A DNA stretch of 51,039 nucleotides, taken from an uncultured Spirochaetaceae bacterium. Lineage in GTDB: Bacteria; Spirochaetota; Spirochaetia; Treponematales; Treponemataceae. Positions within the stretch are counted from its first letter, which is position 1, and the number at the start of each line of letters is the position of its first letter. The notes below the pieces were generated by a model. That model was not told the origin of the DNA, made no database searches, and worked only from the letters and a program-made list of their open reading frames with translations. The position numbers and the translations under genes were made by a program. Below, piece after piece: positions 44,247 through 51,039 of this stretch. The stretch lies in the NCBI GenBank assembly GCA_902778325.1, contig CACYWZ010000010.1, forward strand, positions 1-51,039. Direction: 5' to 3'.

Positions 44247-45618
44247 TTGTAATTTTGCATCTTAACTCAGGGCCTCCCATTCCGACAGGAATCCACTGCT
44301 TCTTTCCGCAAAATCCGCTGCTTGACCAGTTGATATTATCGCTGACCATATCAACAGTTTTCAGCATATCGAACGCAATGCCTGTAACAGTCGTATCCAT
44401 GAGCGCTCGACCGAGTTTGCCCTTCTTTATCTCGTAGCCCATGCAAACACCGAACATAAACTCGCCAGTCAAATCCGCCTCTCCGTTGTTAGTGTCAATA
44501 AGATAATAGCCATCATCAACAGAAGCGATAATGTCGTCGTGCTTGTCTTTTCCAGGAAGAACCGCAGTATTTCGCATGCGGATAATCGGCTCATCCGAAA
44601 AAGCCCAAGCGCGAGCGTTTCCGACAGGCTTCACTCCAAACTCGGCAGCACTTTCCCTGTCATTCATATAGCCAACAAGAACGCCGTCCTTAATCAGCAC
44701 TGCGTCTTCCGCCAAAACGCCCTCGTCATCGACAAAAACAGGAAGAGGAGCGCTTTTTCCGAACGCTGTATGCGCAAAATCCGTCAGATTCACAAGAGGT
44801 GACGCCACGACTTTGTTCAAGTTTGGACCTGCTACACTGCCCATCTTCACCAAGTCCGCTTCAACAGTGTGCCCCACAGCCTCGTGCGCAATCATTCCCG
44901 CAAGGTCGCCTCCCAAGACGACAGTTTTCACGCCAGCCTCAGCATAAACGCCTTCACGCTTGTCCATAAGTTTTTTGTAGAGTTCGTCTATTTCCTTGTA
45001 GCAATCATCAATATTTTTGTGCGTGTCAAAAAAGTTTCCGAAACCGCCAATAGCTGTGAAAAGGTCAATCGGAGTGCCGTCTTTGTGTTCGGTCTCAAGA
45101 GTGACATAAATATAGCTTCTTGGGGAAGTGTGGTGCCCGCAATAGCCGTCTGACGTGTAGATAATCTTGTCCATCGAATCGGCAGAGAGCGAAACATAGC
45201 GGCTCTTGATGTTCGGACAGTTTTTGACGATATAAGAGTCCAAGGACTGCAAAAAGTCGATGTAATCCTTTTGGGCTGTAGGCTCAATGACCTTGTTCAC
45301 CTTGAAACAGCCAGATTCTGACGGCGGAATTATCACAGATTTTTTCGGAGCATGGCTTCCCAAAAAAAGAGCGTTCTCAGTCGCAGCCTTCAGAACCTTG
45401 TCAGCGGCAAGCGAAGAATACTCCGCTGTTGACGAAAAGCCGAACACACCATTTTTGTACACCCTTGCGCCAACACCAGAAGCGCAAGTATTCGTATTTG
45501 CCGTGATAATGCCGTTTGCAAGAGAAATCTTTGTCTGACGGTTTTCCTGAGCGCGAAGCTCAGTTCTGCAACCATCTGCAAACAGAGCCTTTTTGCTTTC
45601 AAATAAATCTTCTATCAT
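44233..45618 (-). CDS. tldD: TldD zinc metalloprotease
   Basis: This encodes 461 residues. The zinc motif HEAVGHTVEAD (AGMIAHEAVGH, about residue 245) with downstream EFMFGVCMGYEIKKGKLGRA, and the end MGGPELRCKITIGGK, are the TldD signature. It forms the catalytic half of the TldD/TldE complex with the following gene. No precursor-peptide gene for modified peptides is seen nearby, so general peptide turnover is the safer role. Confidence 0.95.
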   Translation of the reverse strand: MIEDLFESKKALFADGCRTELRAQENRQTKISLANGIITANTNTCASGVGARVYKNGVFGFSSTAEYSSLAADKVLKAATENALFLGSHAPKKSVIIPPSESGCFKVNKVIEPTAQKDYIDFLQSLDSYIVKNCPNIKSRYVSLSADSMDKIIYTSDGYCGHHTSPRSYIYVTLETEHKDGTPIDLFTAIGGFGNFFDTHKNIDDCYKEIDELYKKLMDKREGVYAEAGVKTVVLGGDLAGMIAHEAVGHTVEADLVKMGSVAGPNLNKVVASPLVNLTDFAHTAFGKSAPLPVFVDDEGVLAEDAVLIKDGVLVGYMNDRESAAEFGVKPVGNARAWAFSDEPIIRMRNTAVLPGKDKHDDIIASVDDGYYLIDTNNGEADLTGEFMFGVCMGYEIKKGKLGRALMDTTVTGIAFDMLKTVDMVSDNINWSSSGFCGKKQWIPVGMGGPELRCKITIGGK

Positions 45619-45693
45619 TATTTTCTCTCCATGAAGTAAAAGAAAGTTATCATAAATGTCATTCGTCGTTTTAAAGCGGGCAATTACTTTTTG

Positions 45694-46356
45694 TCATTGA
45701 TTCAAAACGTCTTTCACCAAAGCGAAAAGAGCGCGTCCAGCCTTTCCTCTGTGCGAAATCTCATCTTTTTGAGCGTCCGAAAGCTCGGCGACAGTCTTTT
45801 TGTATCGCGCAATTATCACAAGCGGGTCATATCCAAAGCCGCCCTCGCCGGAAGCGTCCTCGATTTTCTCGATAAGAGAGCCCTCCATCGTTTCTTGCAC
45901 TGCAAAAAAGCGGTCATTTCCCGCATAGCACACAAGAGCGCAAGAGTAATGACAGGAGCGCTTTCCGTTCAAATACGGCGCTTTTGGCAAGTTCCCATTT
46001 TCCAGCGCTTCATTAAGCTGCTCAATCAAAAAGCGGTTCTGCTCAGCCTGCGCTGTTTTTTTGCCGTCCGCTCTTCCTCTTGGAGCGTCTTTTCCGCCAT
46101 ATCGCGACGAAAAAATGCCAGGCGCGCCGCCCAATGCGTCAACGCAGATTCCTGAATCGTCAGCAATAACAGGAGCGTGAACGATATCGTACAGAGCTTT
46201 TGCTTTTATGAGGCTGTTTTCAACAAAAGAAGAGCCTGTTTCATCAGGATTGAAGTCAATGTTCTCATCTTTCGGGATTACGATTTGAAATCCCTGAAAG
46301 ATTCTTTCCATCTCACGTTTTTTGTGTTCGTTTCCAGTTGCAAGATATATCTTCAT
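45694..46356 (-). CDS. rdgB: Non-canonical purine NTP pyrophosphatase (RdgB/HAM1)
   Basis: This encodes 220 residues from ATG 46356; an upstream in-frame ATG adds 22 unrelated residues. It removes ITP, XTP and dITP from the nucleotide pool. MKIYLATGNEHKKREMERIF is the N-terminal nucleotide-binding motif, ADDSGICVDALGGAPGIFSS with RYGG is the catalytic motif, and GEGGFGYDPLVIIARYKKTV and EISHRGKAGRAL complete the family pattern. A cytoplasmic homodimer is expected. Confidence 0.96.
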   Translation of the reverse strand: MKIYLATGNEHKKREMERIFQGFQIVIPKDENIDFNPDETGSSFVENSLIKAKALYDIVHAPVIADDSGICVDALGGAPGIFSSRYGGKDAPRGRADGKKTAQAEQNRFLIEQLNEALENGNLPKAPYLNGKRSCHYSCALVCYAGNDRFFAVQETMEGSLIEKIEDASGEGGFGYDPLVIIARYKKTVAELSDAQKDEISHRGKAGRALFALVKDVLNQ

Positions 46357-46418
46357 ACGGAATATGTTAATAAGTTTATCAATGAGTGGCAATAGCAGTT
46401 TTTTTCCGAAAAGCACGG

Positions 46419-46500
46419 TCATTGAGCGTAGTCGAAATGAGCGAACTTGTTTCTGAGCTTCAGCTCCCTTCGACTCCGCTCAGGGTACGGCTCAGCAACC
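46419..46500. repeat. Dispersed inverted element (TTGAGCGTAGTCGAAATGAG / CTTCGACTCCGCTCAGGG)
   Basis: The GAGCGTAGTCGAA piece near 46426 is inverted as TTCGACTCCGCTCAGG near 46469-46484, making a roughly 60-bp palindrome. Same pieces as at 338-380 and 25941-26138. Confidence 0.6.
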
Positions 46501-46550
46501 GTACACGCACTTTTTTCATTGAAATCGAATATATCTCCTTTGATTTCACA

Positions 46551-46755
46551 CAGCAAACAAATGTCTAAAATGTACATTGAACGCTGGCACTCAGCGGAGC
46601 AATGTCTTAAATGTACATTGAAGCCTGAGGCTCAGCAGACGAAATTTAGTTTGTTAGAAGCTTCCCTGAGGGTCAGCGAACGAAATTTAGTTTGTTCGAG
46701 ACTCGGAATTCTCCCAGCAAACGAGATTTTGTTCAAAAATGTCATTGGAGAACTC
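46551..46755. repeat. Tandem array, 41-bp period (5 diverged copies)
   Basis: CAGC followed by RRAC or GAGC starts at 46551, 46592, 46633, 46674 and 46715, exactly 41 bp apart. The inner sequence changes in pairs: copies 1-2 carry AAATGTACATTG (palindrome AATGTACATT), copies 3-4 carry GAAATTTAGTTTGTT, copy 5 GAGATTTTGTT. Without the fixed period it would pass as unique sequence. It lies in the 589-bp gap 46357-46945. Confidence 0.85.
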
Positions 46756-46779
46756 GTTTCGGAAGTTGCAAAAGCCTAA

Positions 46780-46903
46780 AATGCGGATGCTGAAAACTTG
46801 TTCAGCATGACGCTCACCTGTCATTGGAGAACTTGTTTCGGAATCTGTGCTTCGGCTACGTTCAGCAACCAGCGGATGCTGAATCAAGTTCAGCATGACA
46901 CGC
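46780..46903. repeat. Dispersed hairpin elements (ATGCTGAA types)
   Basis: GGATGCTGAAAACTTGTTCAGCATGAC near 46786 and GGATGCTGAATCAAGTTCAGCATGAC near 46873 are two hairpins with the same arms and different loops. Between them lie TTGGAGAACTTGTTTCGGAA and a CTTCGGCTACGTTCAGCAAC piece. Confidence 0.7.
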
Positions 46904-46945
46904 ACATTTTGACTCGAGTGCGCGCAATAGAAGTTTTTCTTTATC

Positions 46946-47848
46946 TCATTCAAAATAATGCTCAATTGTGTAATCTTTTGCCGCATTGTAAAAATCATAT
47001 TCGATTTTCTTTCCGCCCACGCCCAGAACAATTCCGATTTCGTTGTACGAGGGAGATATTTTTAACATATTTTGGTCTCCAAGTATTTTTATTCTGTCAA
47101 GCCAACGTTTTGTGTTTTTCTCAAATCCTCTTTCCAAATATTCAAAATCGCAACAATCAAAGAAGCCGTTTTTTACATTTTGCATTTCATATTCATATTT
47201 TCTGCGAAAATAAAAAGCATTATCTCTTGTGTAAACTTTTCTCTCACGCGCTGAGATTTTTCGGTCCAGCATTTTTTTCAGCGCATCAATTTCCGAAAGC
47301 AATTTTTTTATTTTTATTCCGCAAAACTTCGCGACGCAAGAAATTTGAAAATCGGTAATGTAATAGCACGCTTTGAGCGCCAAAATGTGCATTATTAGTT
47401 TCATCTTTTTCGTTTCTTCTCTGTCTTTTTTGCGCACGTCCGCAAAAGGATTCTTTCTATAAACACATTCTCTTTCGGCAATTTCTTCTTCCACAGAACA
47501 TTCACAGTCACCATAAATCTCTTTCTCCGCAGCAAGAGCGTAATATGTGTAAGATTCATTGATACTTTTTATTGCAATCTTCCGTTTCCAAGTTCGTATT
47601 TCTTTCAAAAGCCCATAGCGCAAAAAGACAGTAAAAGCGCCTGCACTCTTATTAAAGCGGGAAATAATTCCAAAAATGCGATTGTAATTATAGAGCAAAA
47701 AATCCATCTTGTTGTCGTAATCCAGAGGAATATATGATGGGTGAGAGACTATAAAAAATTGAGCTATATTCCAAAAAGTAGCGTTCTTGGTGCTTTTGCC
47801 ACTAACAAAATCGTCATAAACACGTTCAAGGTCAATTTCGTTTTTCAT
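46946..47848 (-). CDS. Unknown protein, possibly a divergent sigma-70-like factor
   Basis: This encodes 300 residues, mostly helical and basic. Residues about 45-90 (MDFLLYNYNRIFGIISRFNK, then AFTVFLRYGLLKEIRTWKRK) resemble sigma-70 region 2, where a core-binding helix is followed by a conserved 'FxxYLxxxLxxxxxxxRRK' helix. Near the end, ISPSYNEIGIVLGVGGKKIE resembles a region-4 helix-turn-helix. The middle is Lys/Cys-rich. There is no signal peptide. This is pattern inference only; other helical DNA- or RNA-binding folds would fit. The 41-bp array lies directly downstream. Confidence 0.5.
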   Translation of the reverse strand: MKNEIDLERVYDDFVSGKSTKNATFWNIAQFFIVSHPSYIPLDYDNKMDFLLYNYNRIFGIISRFNKSAGAFTVFLRYGLLKEIRTWKRKIAIKSINESYTYYALAAEKEIYGDCECSVEEEIAERECVYRKNPFADVRKKDREETKKMKLIMHILALKACYYITDFQISCVAKFCGIKIKKLLSEIDALKKMLDRKISARERKVYTRDNAFYFRRKYEYEMQNVKNGFFDCCDFEYLERGFEKNTKRWLDRIKILGDQNMLKISPSYNEIGIVLGVGGKKIEYDFYNAAKDYTIEHYFE

Positions 47849-47960
47849 AGTAACTTAATTTTGAGTCTTGAACAAAAATAAAACAAAATCGCAACAGTTC
47901 CAGAAAAAAATACTGCTGCGATTCTATTTATGATATCTAGATTTGTGAAATACGATATTA

Positions 47961-48944
47961 TTAAAGAACTTTTGCAAATTCTTTCAGGATTTGAGGAATA
48001 AGCGTATCAATTTTTCCTTCAACACTTAATCCTGAAGCGTTTTTATGTCCGCCGCCTCCGAACTTTGCGGCAATAGCGCTGACGTCAACAGCATTTTTTG
48101 AGCGGAAGCCAGCTGTGCAAGTGTTTTCTGTTTCCTGTCTTACAAAAAGAACAGCCTCAACACCTTCCACAGCAAGCAGTAGCGAATAAAGAGCATCAGA
48201 ATCGCGTCCTTCAGCACCAAACTTTTTTGTGTCTTCCATTGTTTCGTAAGTTACGCAAAGTTTGTTGTTGAAATATCTTTCTGTTCTCGAAAGCATCACA
48301 GCAAGCAATTTTCTTGTCAAAAACGGCTTTCCGCCAGACATTTCATCATAGATTTTTCGAGGATTAGCACCATCTTCCACAAGTCGAGCGGCGCTTTTGA
48401 ACACTTCCGCAGAATCTTCTGAGAGGAAACGGAAATGACCTGTGTCTGTTGAAAGCCCGAAGAACAATTGCTTTGCAACGTTTTTATCGGCTTTTCCAAC
48501 AAGGCGCTCGTAAAGCTGCTGGACAATCAAGCATGCAGCAGGCGCACTCGGGTCAATGATATAAGACGCCCAAGAAGCATCGGCGGTTTTGTGATGGTCA
48601 ACGATAAACGTGTCAAAGCCCTTCAAATCGCCATCAATATCGCCCAATCGTGACAATTCTGAGCAATCCACAATGATAAGCCCTGTTCTGTTCCGCTCGT
48701 CCTGCGTCATAAAATCAAGTGCATTCGTGAAATTTGTGGCATATTTTTTGATTTCAGGACGCTTGAAAGGACCTGCTGAAATCAGTTGATACTGCTTTCC
48801 AAAATGTGAAATAAGCGCCGCCATTCCAATACAACAGGAAACACAGTCACCGTCAGGTTCTTTATGCCCTGCAATAATAAAAAACTCGTGAGAATCGACA
48901 AACGCCTTAAAGTTTTCGCACTGTTCGTCATCAAGGATTTGCAT
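47961..48944 (-). CDS. nrnA: DHH-family phosphoesterase (NrnA-like nanoRNase/pAp phosphatase)
   Basis: This encodes 327 residues. Landmarks: GHKEPDGDCVSCCIGMAALI (residues about 21-40, metal ligands), LIIVDCSELSRLGDID, the DHH-motif VDHHKTADASWASYI, and DHHA1 end FGGGGHKNASGLSVEG. NrnA-type enzymes degrade nanoRNA and dephosphorylate pAp; some relatives cleave cyclic dinucleotides, and the sequence alone does not decide between these. Cytoplasmic and Mn-dependent by family. Confidence 0.9.
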   Translation of the reverse strand: MQILDDEQCENFKAFVDSHEFFIIAGHKEPDGDCVSCCIGMAALISHFGKQYQLISAGPFKRPEIKKYATNFTNALDFMTQDERNRTGLIIVDCSELSRLGDIDGDLKGFDTFIVDHHKTADASWASYIIDPSAPAACLIVQQLYERLVGKADKNVAKQLFFGLSTDTGHFRFLSEDSAEVFKSAARLVEDGANPRKIYDEMSGGKPFLTRKLLAVMLSRTERYFNNKLCVTYETMEDTKKFGAEGRDSDALYSLLLAVEGVEAVLFVRQETENTCTAGFRSKNAVDVSAIAAKFGGGGHKNASGLSVEGKIDTLIPQILKEFAKVL

Positions 48945-49030
48945 TTAATTATTCCTTCAGATTATAAAAAAATGTAATTGCGCAACAGTCTAAAGGAAAA
49001 AGCAAATCGTGTAAAGGAAGCGTATAAACT

Positions 49031-49069
49031 AAAAAACGCCCATGCTCATCTCAAGCACAGGCGCTTTTC
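49031..49069 (-). terminator. Rho-independent terminator
   Basis: On the minus strand GCGCCTGTGCTTGAGATGAG forms a hairpin with GCATGGGCGT, followed by TTTTTTAG. It serves the small secreted protein gene immediately upstream. Confidence 0.7.
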
Positions 49070-49087
49070 ATTCATTAACTAAGAAAA

Positions 49088-49501
49088 CTACTCTTCAAGT
49101 TCCACAGACTCAACACCTTCTGCAGAAATCTTTGAGCCGCGTCTCAAAATACCCCAAACACTGTCCATTTTGCTTTCAGGCAAGTTCAAAACAACTTTGT
49201 AGAAAGCACCGTCTTTCTTGATAACAGTGATGTACGGAGTCAACTGACGTGGAAGAAAACGAACCTGAAGCTGACATGGACGATCTTTGAGCCATTTTTT
49301 TGGAACAACAGTCTGTCCAATCGCAACTCCAGCCTTTGCATACTTTACAACATACGCATCGCTTGTTTCCAAAATTCTGTAAATAACAGCACTCTTGTAA
49401 GAGTATGCAGACTCATTATTACCATGCTTCCAACTGGCTGTAGCAAAAGTAGGCAATACCATGCAGAGTGTAACCAACGCTGCCAATACGAACTTCTTCA
49501 T
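49088..49501 (-). CDS. Small exported protein, unknown function
   Basis: This encodes 137 residues. MKKFVLAALVTLCMVLPTFA is a signal peptide with likely cleavage at TFA-TA near residue 20. The mature part is compact and rich in beta-type segments (AVIYRILETSDAYVVKYAKA, LQVRFLPRQLTPYITVIKK) and ends acidic (VESVELEE). AGGAA lies before the start. It lies 30 bp after argF on the same strand, followed by a terminator. No family recognised. Confidence 0.8.
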   Translation of the reverse strand: MKKFVLAALVTLCMVLPTFATASWKHGNNESAYSYKSAVIYRILETSDAYVVKYAKAGVAIGQTVVPKKWLKDRPCQLQVRFLPRQLTPYITVIKKDGAFYKVVLNLPESKMDSVWGILRRGSKISAEGVESVELEE

Positions 49502-49530
49502 GTTTTCCTTCCTTGTGGTCTTATAATGCC

Positions 49531-50487
49531 CTAAATAAGTGCGAGCATTATGGCCTTTATGGTATGCTTTCTGTTTTCAGCCTGCTCCCAGACCTTGCTC
49601 TGAGATGACTCGAAAACTTCTTCAGTAACTTCTTGACCTTTCACGGCAGGCAGACAATGCAAAAAGATAGATTCAGCATTTCCTGTCGAAGCCATCAAGT
49701 CCGAATTCACCTGAAAAGGGGAAAGCAGACGGGTGCGTTCATCCTTGAGCGCTTCTTCTCCCATTGAAACCCATACATCAGTATACAAGCAATTTGAACG
49801 TTTTACAACAGAAATTTCATCAGAAATCGAAATCTTAGCACCAGATTTTTCTGCAAACGGTTTTGAAATCTCAAGAATCTGCTTATCAGGGAACAATTCT
49901 TTCGGGCTATAGATTGCAAAATCAATGCCGAGTTTGGCGCAAATAAGCATAAGAGAGCGTGCGACATTGTTTCGACCATCGCCGCAGAAAGCCATCTTCA
50001 AACCTTTCAGATACCCAAAATGCTCCTTGAGCGTCATGACATCCGCAAGAGCCTGCGTTGGATGGAACTCGTCAGTAAGCCCATTTATCACAGGAATGCC
50101 TGAATATTGAGCAAGTTCCTCAACATGCTGCTGCTTGAAGCCACGGAACTCAATCGCGCTGAACATTCTGCCCAAAACACGAGCCGTATCGCGAACGCTC
50201 TCTTTTCCTCCAAGCTGAATATCGTCCGTCGACATAAAAACAGGGTGTCCGCCCTCCTCGCCAAACGCCGTCTCAAAAGAAGAGCGGGTTCGTGTCGAGC
50301 GCTTTTCAAAAATAAGCGCAATAGTTTTTCCCAAGAAGCGCTGATGGATTTCGCCCGCATGAGACTGCTTTTTCACCAAAATCGCATAATCCAAAATCTG
50401 CTCAATTTCCGAAGGCGTCCAATCAATCCAATTCAAAAGAGACCTGCCCTTGAACGGCGTTTCAAATTTTTCTATCTCGACAGCCAT
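49531..50487 (-). CDS. argF: Ornithine carbamoyltransferase
   Basis: This encodes 318 residues. It makes citrulline from ornithine and carbamoyl phosphate, or runs in reverse in the arginine deiminase pathway. Landmarks: carbamoyl-phosphate loop EKRSTRTRSSFETAFGEEGG (about residues 60-79), HPTQALADVMTLKEHFG, FCGDGRNNVARSL, YTDVWVSMGEE (ornithine loop with SMG) and HCLPA near residue 275. Length is typical. Whether it is biosynthetic or catabolic cannot be told because no other arg or arc gene is here. Confidence 0.96.
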   Translation of the reverse strand: MAVEIEKFETPFKGRSLLNWIDWTPSEIEQILDYAILVKKQSHAGEIHQRFLGKTIALIFEKRSTRTRSSFETAFGEEGGHPVFMSTDDIQLGGKESVRDTARVLGRMFSAIEFRGFKQQHVEELAQYSGIPVINGLTDEFHPTQALADVMTLKEHFGYLKGLKMAFCGDGRNNVARSLMLICAKLGIDFAIYSPKELFPDKQILEISKPFAEKSGAKISISDEISVVKRSNCLYTDVWVSMGEEALKDERTRLLSPFQVNSDLMASTGNAESIFLHCLPAVKGQEVTEEVFESSQSKVWEQAENRKHTIKAIMLALI

Positions 50488-50525
50488 AAATTTTTTCTCC
50501 TAAAATTCTCAATTTGACAAGTGAT

Positions 50526-50554
50526 ATTGTATATTTTTGCAAGAATTATGTAAA
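50526..50554 (-). promoter_or_regulatory. Probable sigma-70 promoter of argF
   Basis: On the minus strand TTTACA (50549-50554) and TACAAT (50526-50531) are separated by 17 bp, about 40 bases before the start codon; AGGAG lies closer to the gene. Confidence 0.5.
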
Positions 50555-50650
50555 GATGTGCAAGAATATGCAATTTTATCTTACCGTACCACTTTTTTCG
50601 GCAACATCAGTGCAAAAAGTATTAAGAACAGAAAAAATTTTATGCACGGC

Positions 50651-50679
50651 TTGACAAAAATTCAGAGTTTCTATAGAAT
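50651..50679 (+). promoter_or_regulatory. Sigma-70 promoter of the tRNA gene
   Basis: TTGACA (50651-50656) and TAGAAT (50674-50679) are 17 bp apart and lie 23 bases before the tRNA. Confidence 0.7.
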
Positions 50680-50701
50680 GCCAAACATCAAACGAAAACT
50701 T

Positions 50702-50774
50702 GGTGCTATAGTCCAGTTGGTAGAACAACGGACTCATATTCCGTATGTCATAGGTTCGAGTCCTATTAGCACCA
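50702..50774 (+). tRNA. tRNA with anticodon CAT (elongator Met, or Ile2)
   Basis: 73 nucleotides fold as a full cloverleaf. Acceptor arms are GGTGCTA and TAGCACC with discriminator A. The anticodon stem ACGGA/TCCGT carries loop CTCATAT, so the anticodon is CAT. The T arm is CATAG-GTTCGAG-TCCTATT-like, with GTTCGAG. CCA is not encoded. The G1-C72 pair argues against an initiator. Elongator Met is most likely; a lysidine-modified Ile2 cannot be excluded by eye. Confidence 0.9.
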
Positions 50775-50782
50775 ACTTTTAT

Positions 50783-50812
50783 AAGACTTCCTTTTTGGAA
50801 GTCTTTTTTTTG
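50783..50812 (+). terminator. Terminator after the tRNA
   Basis: AAGACTTCC (50783-50791) and GGAAGTCTT (50797-50805) form a perfect 9-bp stem with loop TTTTT, followed by more T. Confidence 0.9.
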
Positions 50813-50890
50813 CGCCGATGATTTTTTTTTATTTCGCGACATGGCAAGCAAAAAATTCTTGTTTTTTGCTTCCTTTTTTAAAATCCGACC

Positions 50891-51039
50891 AATAAATTCA
50901 AATTTATTGTCTCCTTTTTCTATGGATAGTAATTAAATTTAAATTTATTGCTTCCTTTTGACTTGGGGAGATAAAAAATTCAAATTTATTGGCTTCTTTT
51001 TCTATGGGTAGTAATTAAATTTGAATTTATTGCTTCCCT
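50891..51039. repeat. Tandem array, 41-bp period, palindrome AAATTYRAATTT (4 copies, runs off the window)
   Basis: AAATTC or AAATTT starts at 50894, 50935, 50976 and 51017, exactly 41 bp apart. Palindrome variants are AAATTCAAATTT, AAATTTAAATTT and AAATTTGAATTT. Between them lies GCTTCCTTTTTCTATGGGTA or TTTTGACTTGGGG. The spacer (TTCC, T tract, TCT, GGG) is nearly the same as in the array at 29955-30168, whose palindrome is different. Confidence 0.95.

Noticed and set aside
42918-45618. Modified-peptide (RiPP) biosynthesis locus around tldD/pmbA
   Set aside because: There is no precursor peptide, cyclodehydratase, radical SAM or transporter gene nearby; neighbours are flagellin and rdgB.

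Overview
The window looks like chromosome of a host-associated Treponema or close relative. The evidence is the periplasmic-flagellum gene set (two FlaB-type core flagellins, FlgK, FlgL, FliD, FlaG, FliW, CsrA), DapL-type lysine/diaminopimelate synthesis, BspA-like leucine-rich repeat proteins, and the gene order around flgK-flgL-fliW-csrA and tsaB-tsaE. Species was not determined.

Region 1 (1-20 kb) is accessory DNA. It starts with the tail of a probable NADase-type glycan-binding protein, then a small coiled-coil gene, an acidic membrane protein and a DUF1963 (YwqG-like) protein. An ankyrin/SH3 lipoprotein, an NADPH-dependent FMN reductase-like flavoprotein, a SUKH (SMI1/KNR4) protein with a frameshifted SUKH-like remnant beside it, and a 1312-residue mosaic protein follow. 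A row of paralogous modules comes next: four genes open with a nearly constant BRCT 'head' (about 70 residues) joined to a variable 'tail', either DUF1963 or BspA-like repeats. A headless BspA-like gene and a free-methionine sulfoxide reductase gene are interspersed. The content (SUKH, ankyrin, DUF1963, LRR) resembles loci of immunity-type proteins, but no toxin is visible.

Region 2 (20-30 kb) holds dapL, a methyl-accepting chemotaxis protein, pgk, a small secreted protein, and a two-gene unit encoding a membrane-anchored propeller-like protein and a lipoprotein-like partner.

Region 3 (30-43 kb) is a flagellar locus. A plus-strand operon flgN-flgK-flgL-fliW-csrA, with a sigma-28-like promoter, converges on a minus-strand set flaB-flaB-flaG-fliD-unknown-PilZ-unknown-tsaE-tsaB. 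CsrA and FliW probably set flagellin translation through GGA motifs at both flagellin ribosome binding sites.

Region 4 (43-51 kb) is mostly housekeeping: the TldD/PmbA pair, rdgB, a possible divergent sigma-like gene, an NrnA-type DHH phosphoesterase, a small secreted protein, argF and a tRNA with anticodon CAT.

The most striking feature is not a gene. Intergenic spaces carry at least eight tandem arrays whose unit sequences differ but whose period is almost always exactly 21, 42 or 41 bp, that is two or four turns of the DNA helix. Most units have a dyad-symmetric core. A second family of dispersed hairpins with compensatory arm changes (cores such as CCGAA-N-TTCGG and GCTGAA-N-TTCAGC) often flanks these arrays.
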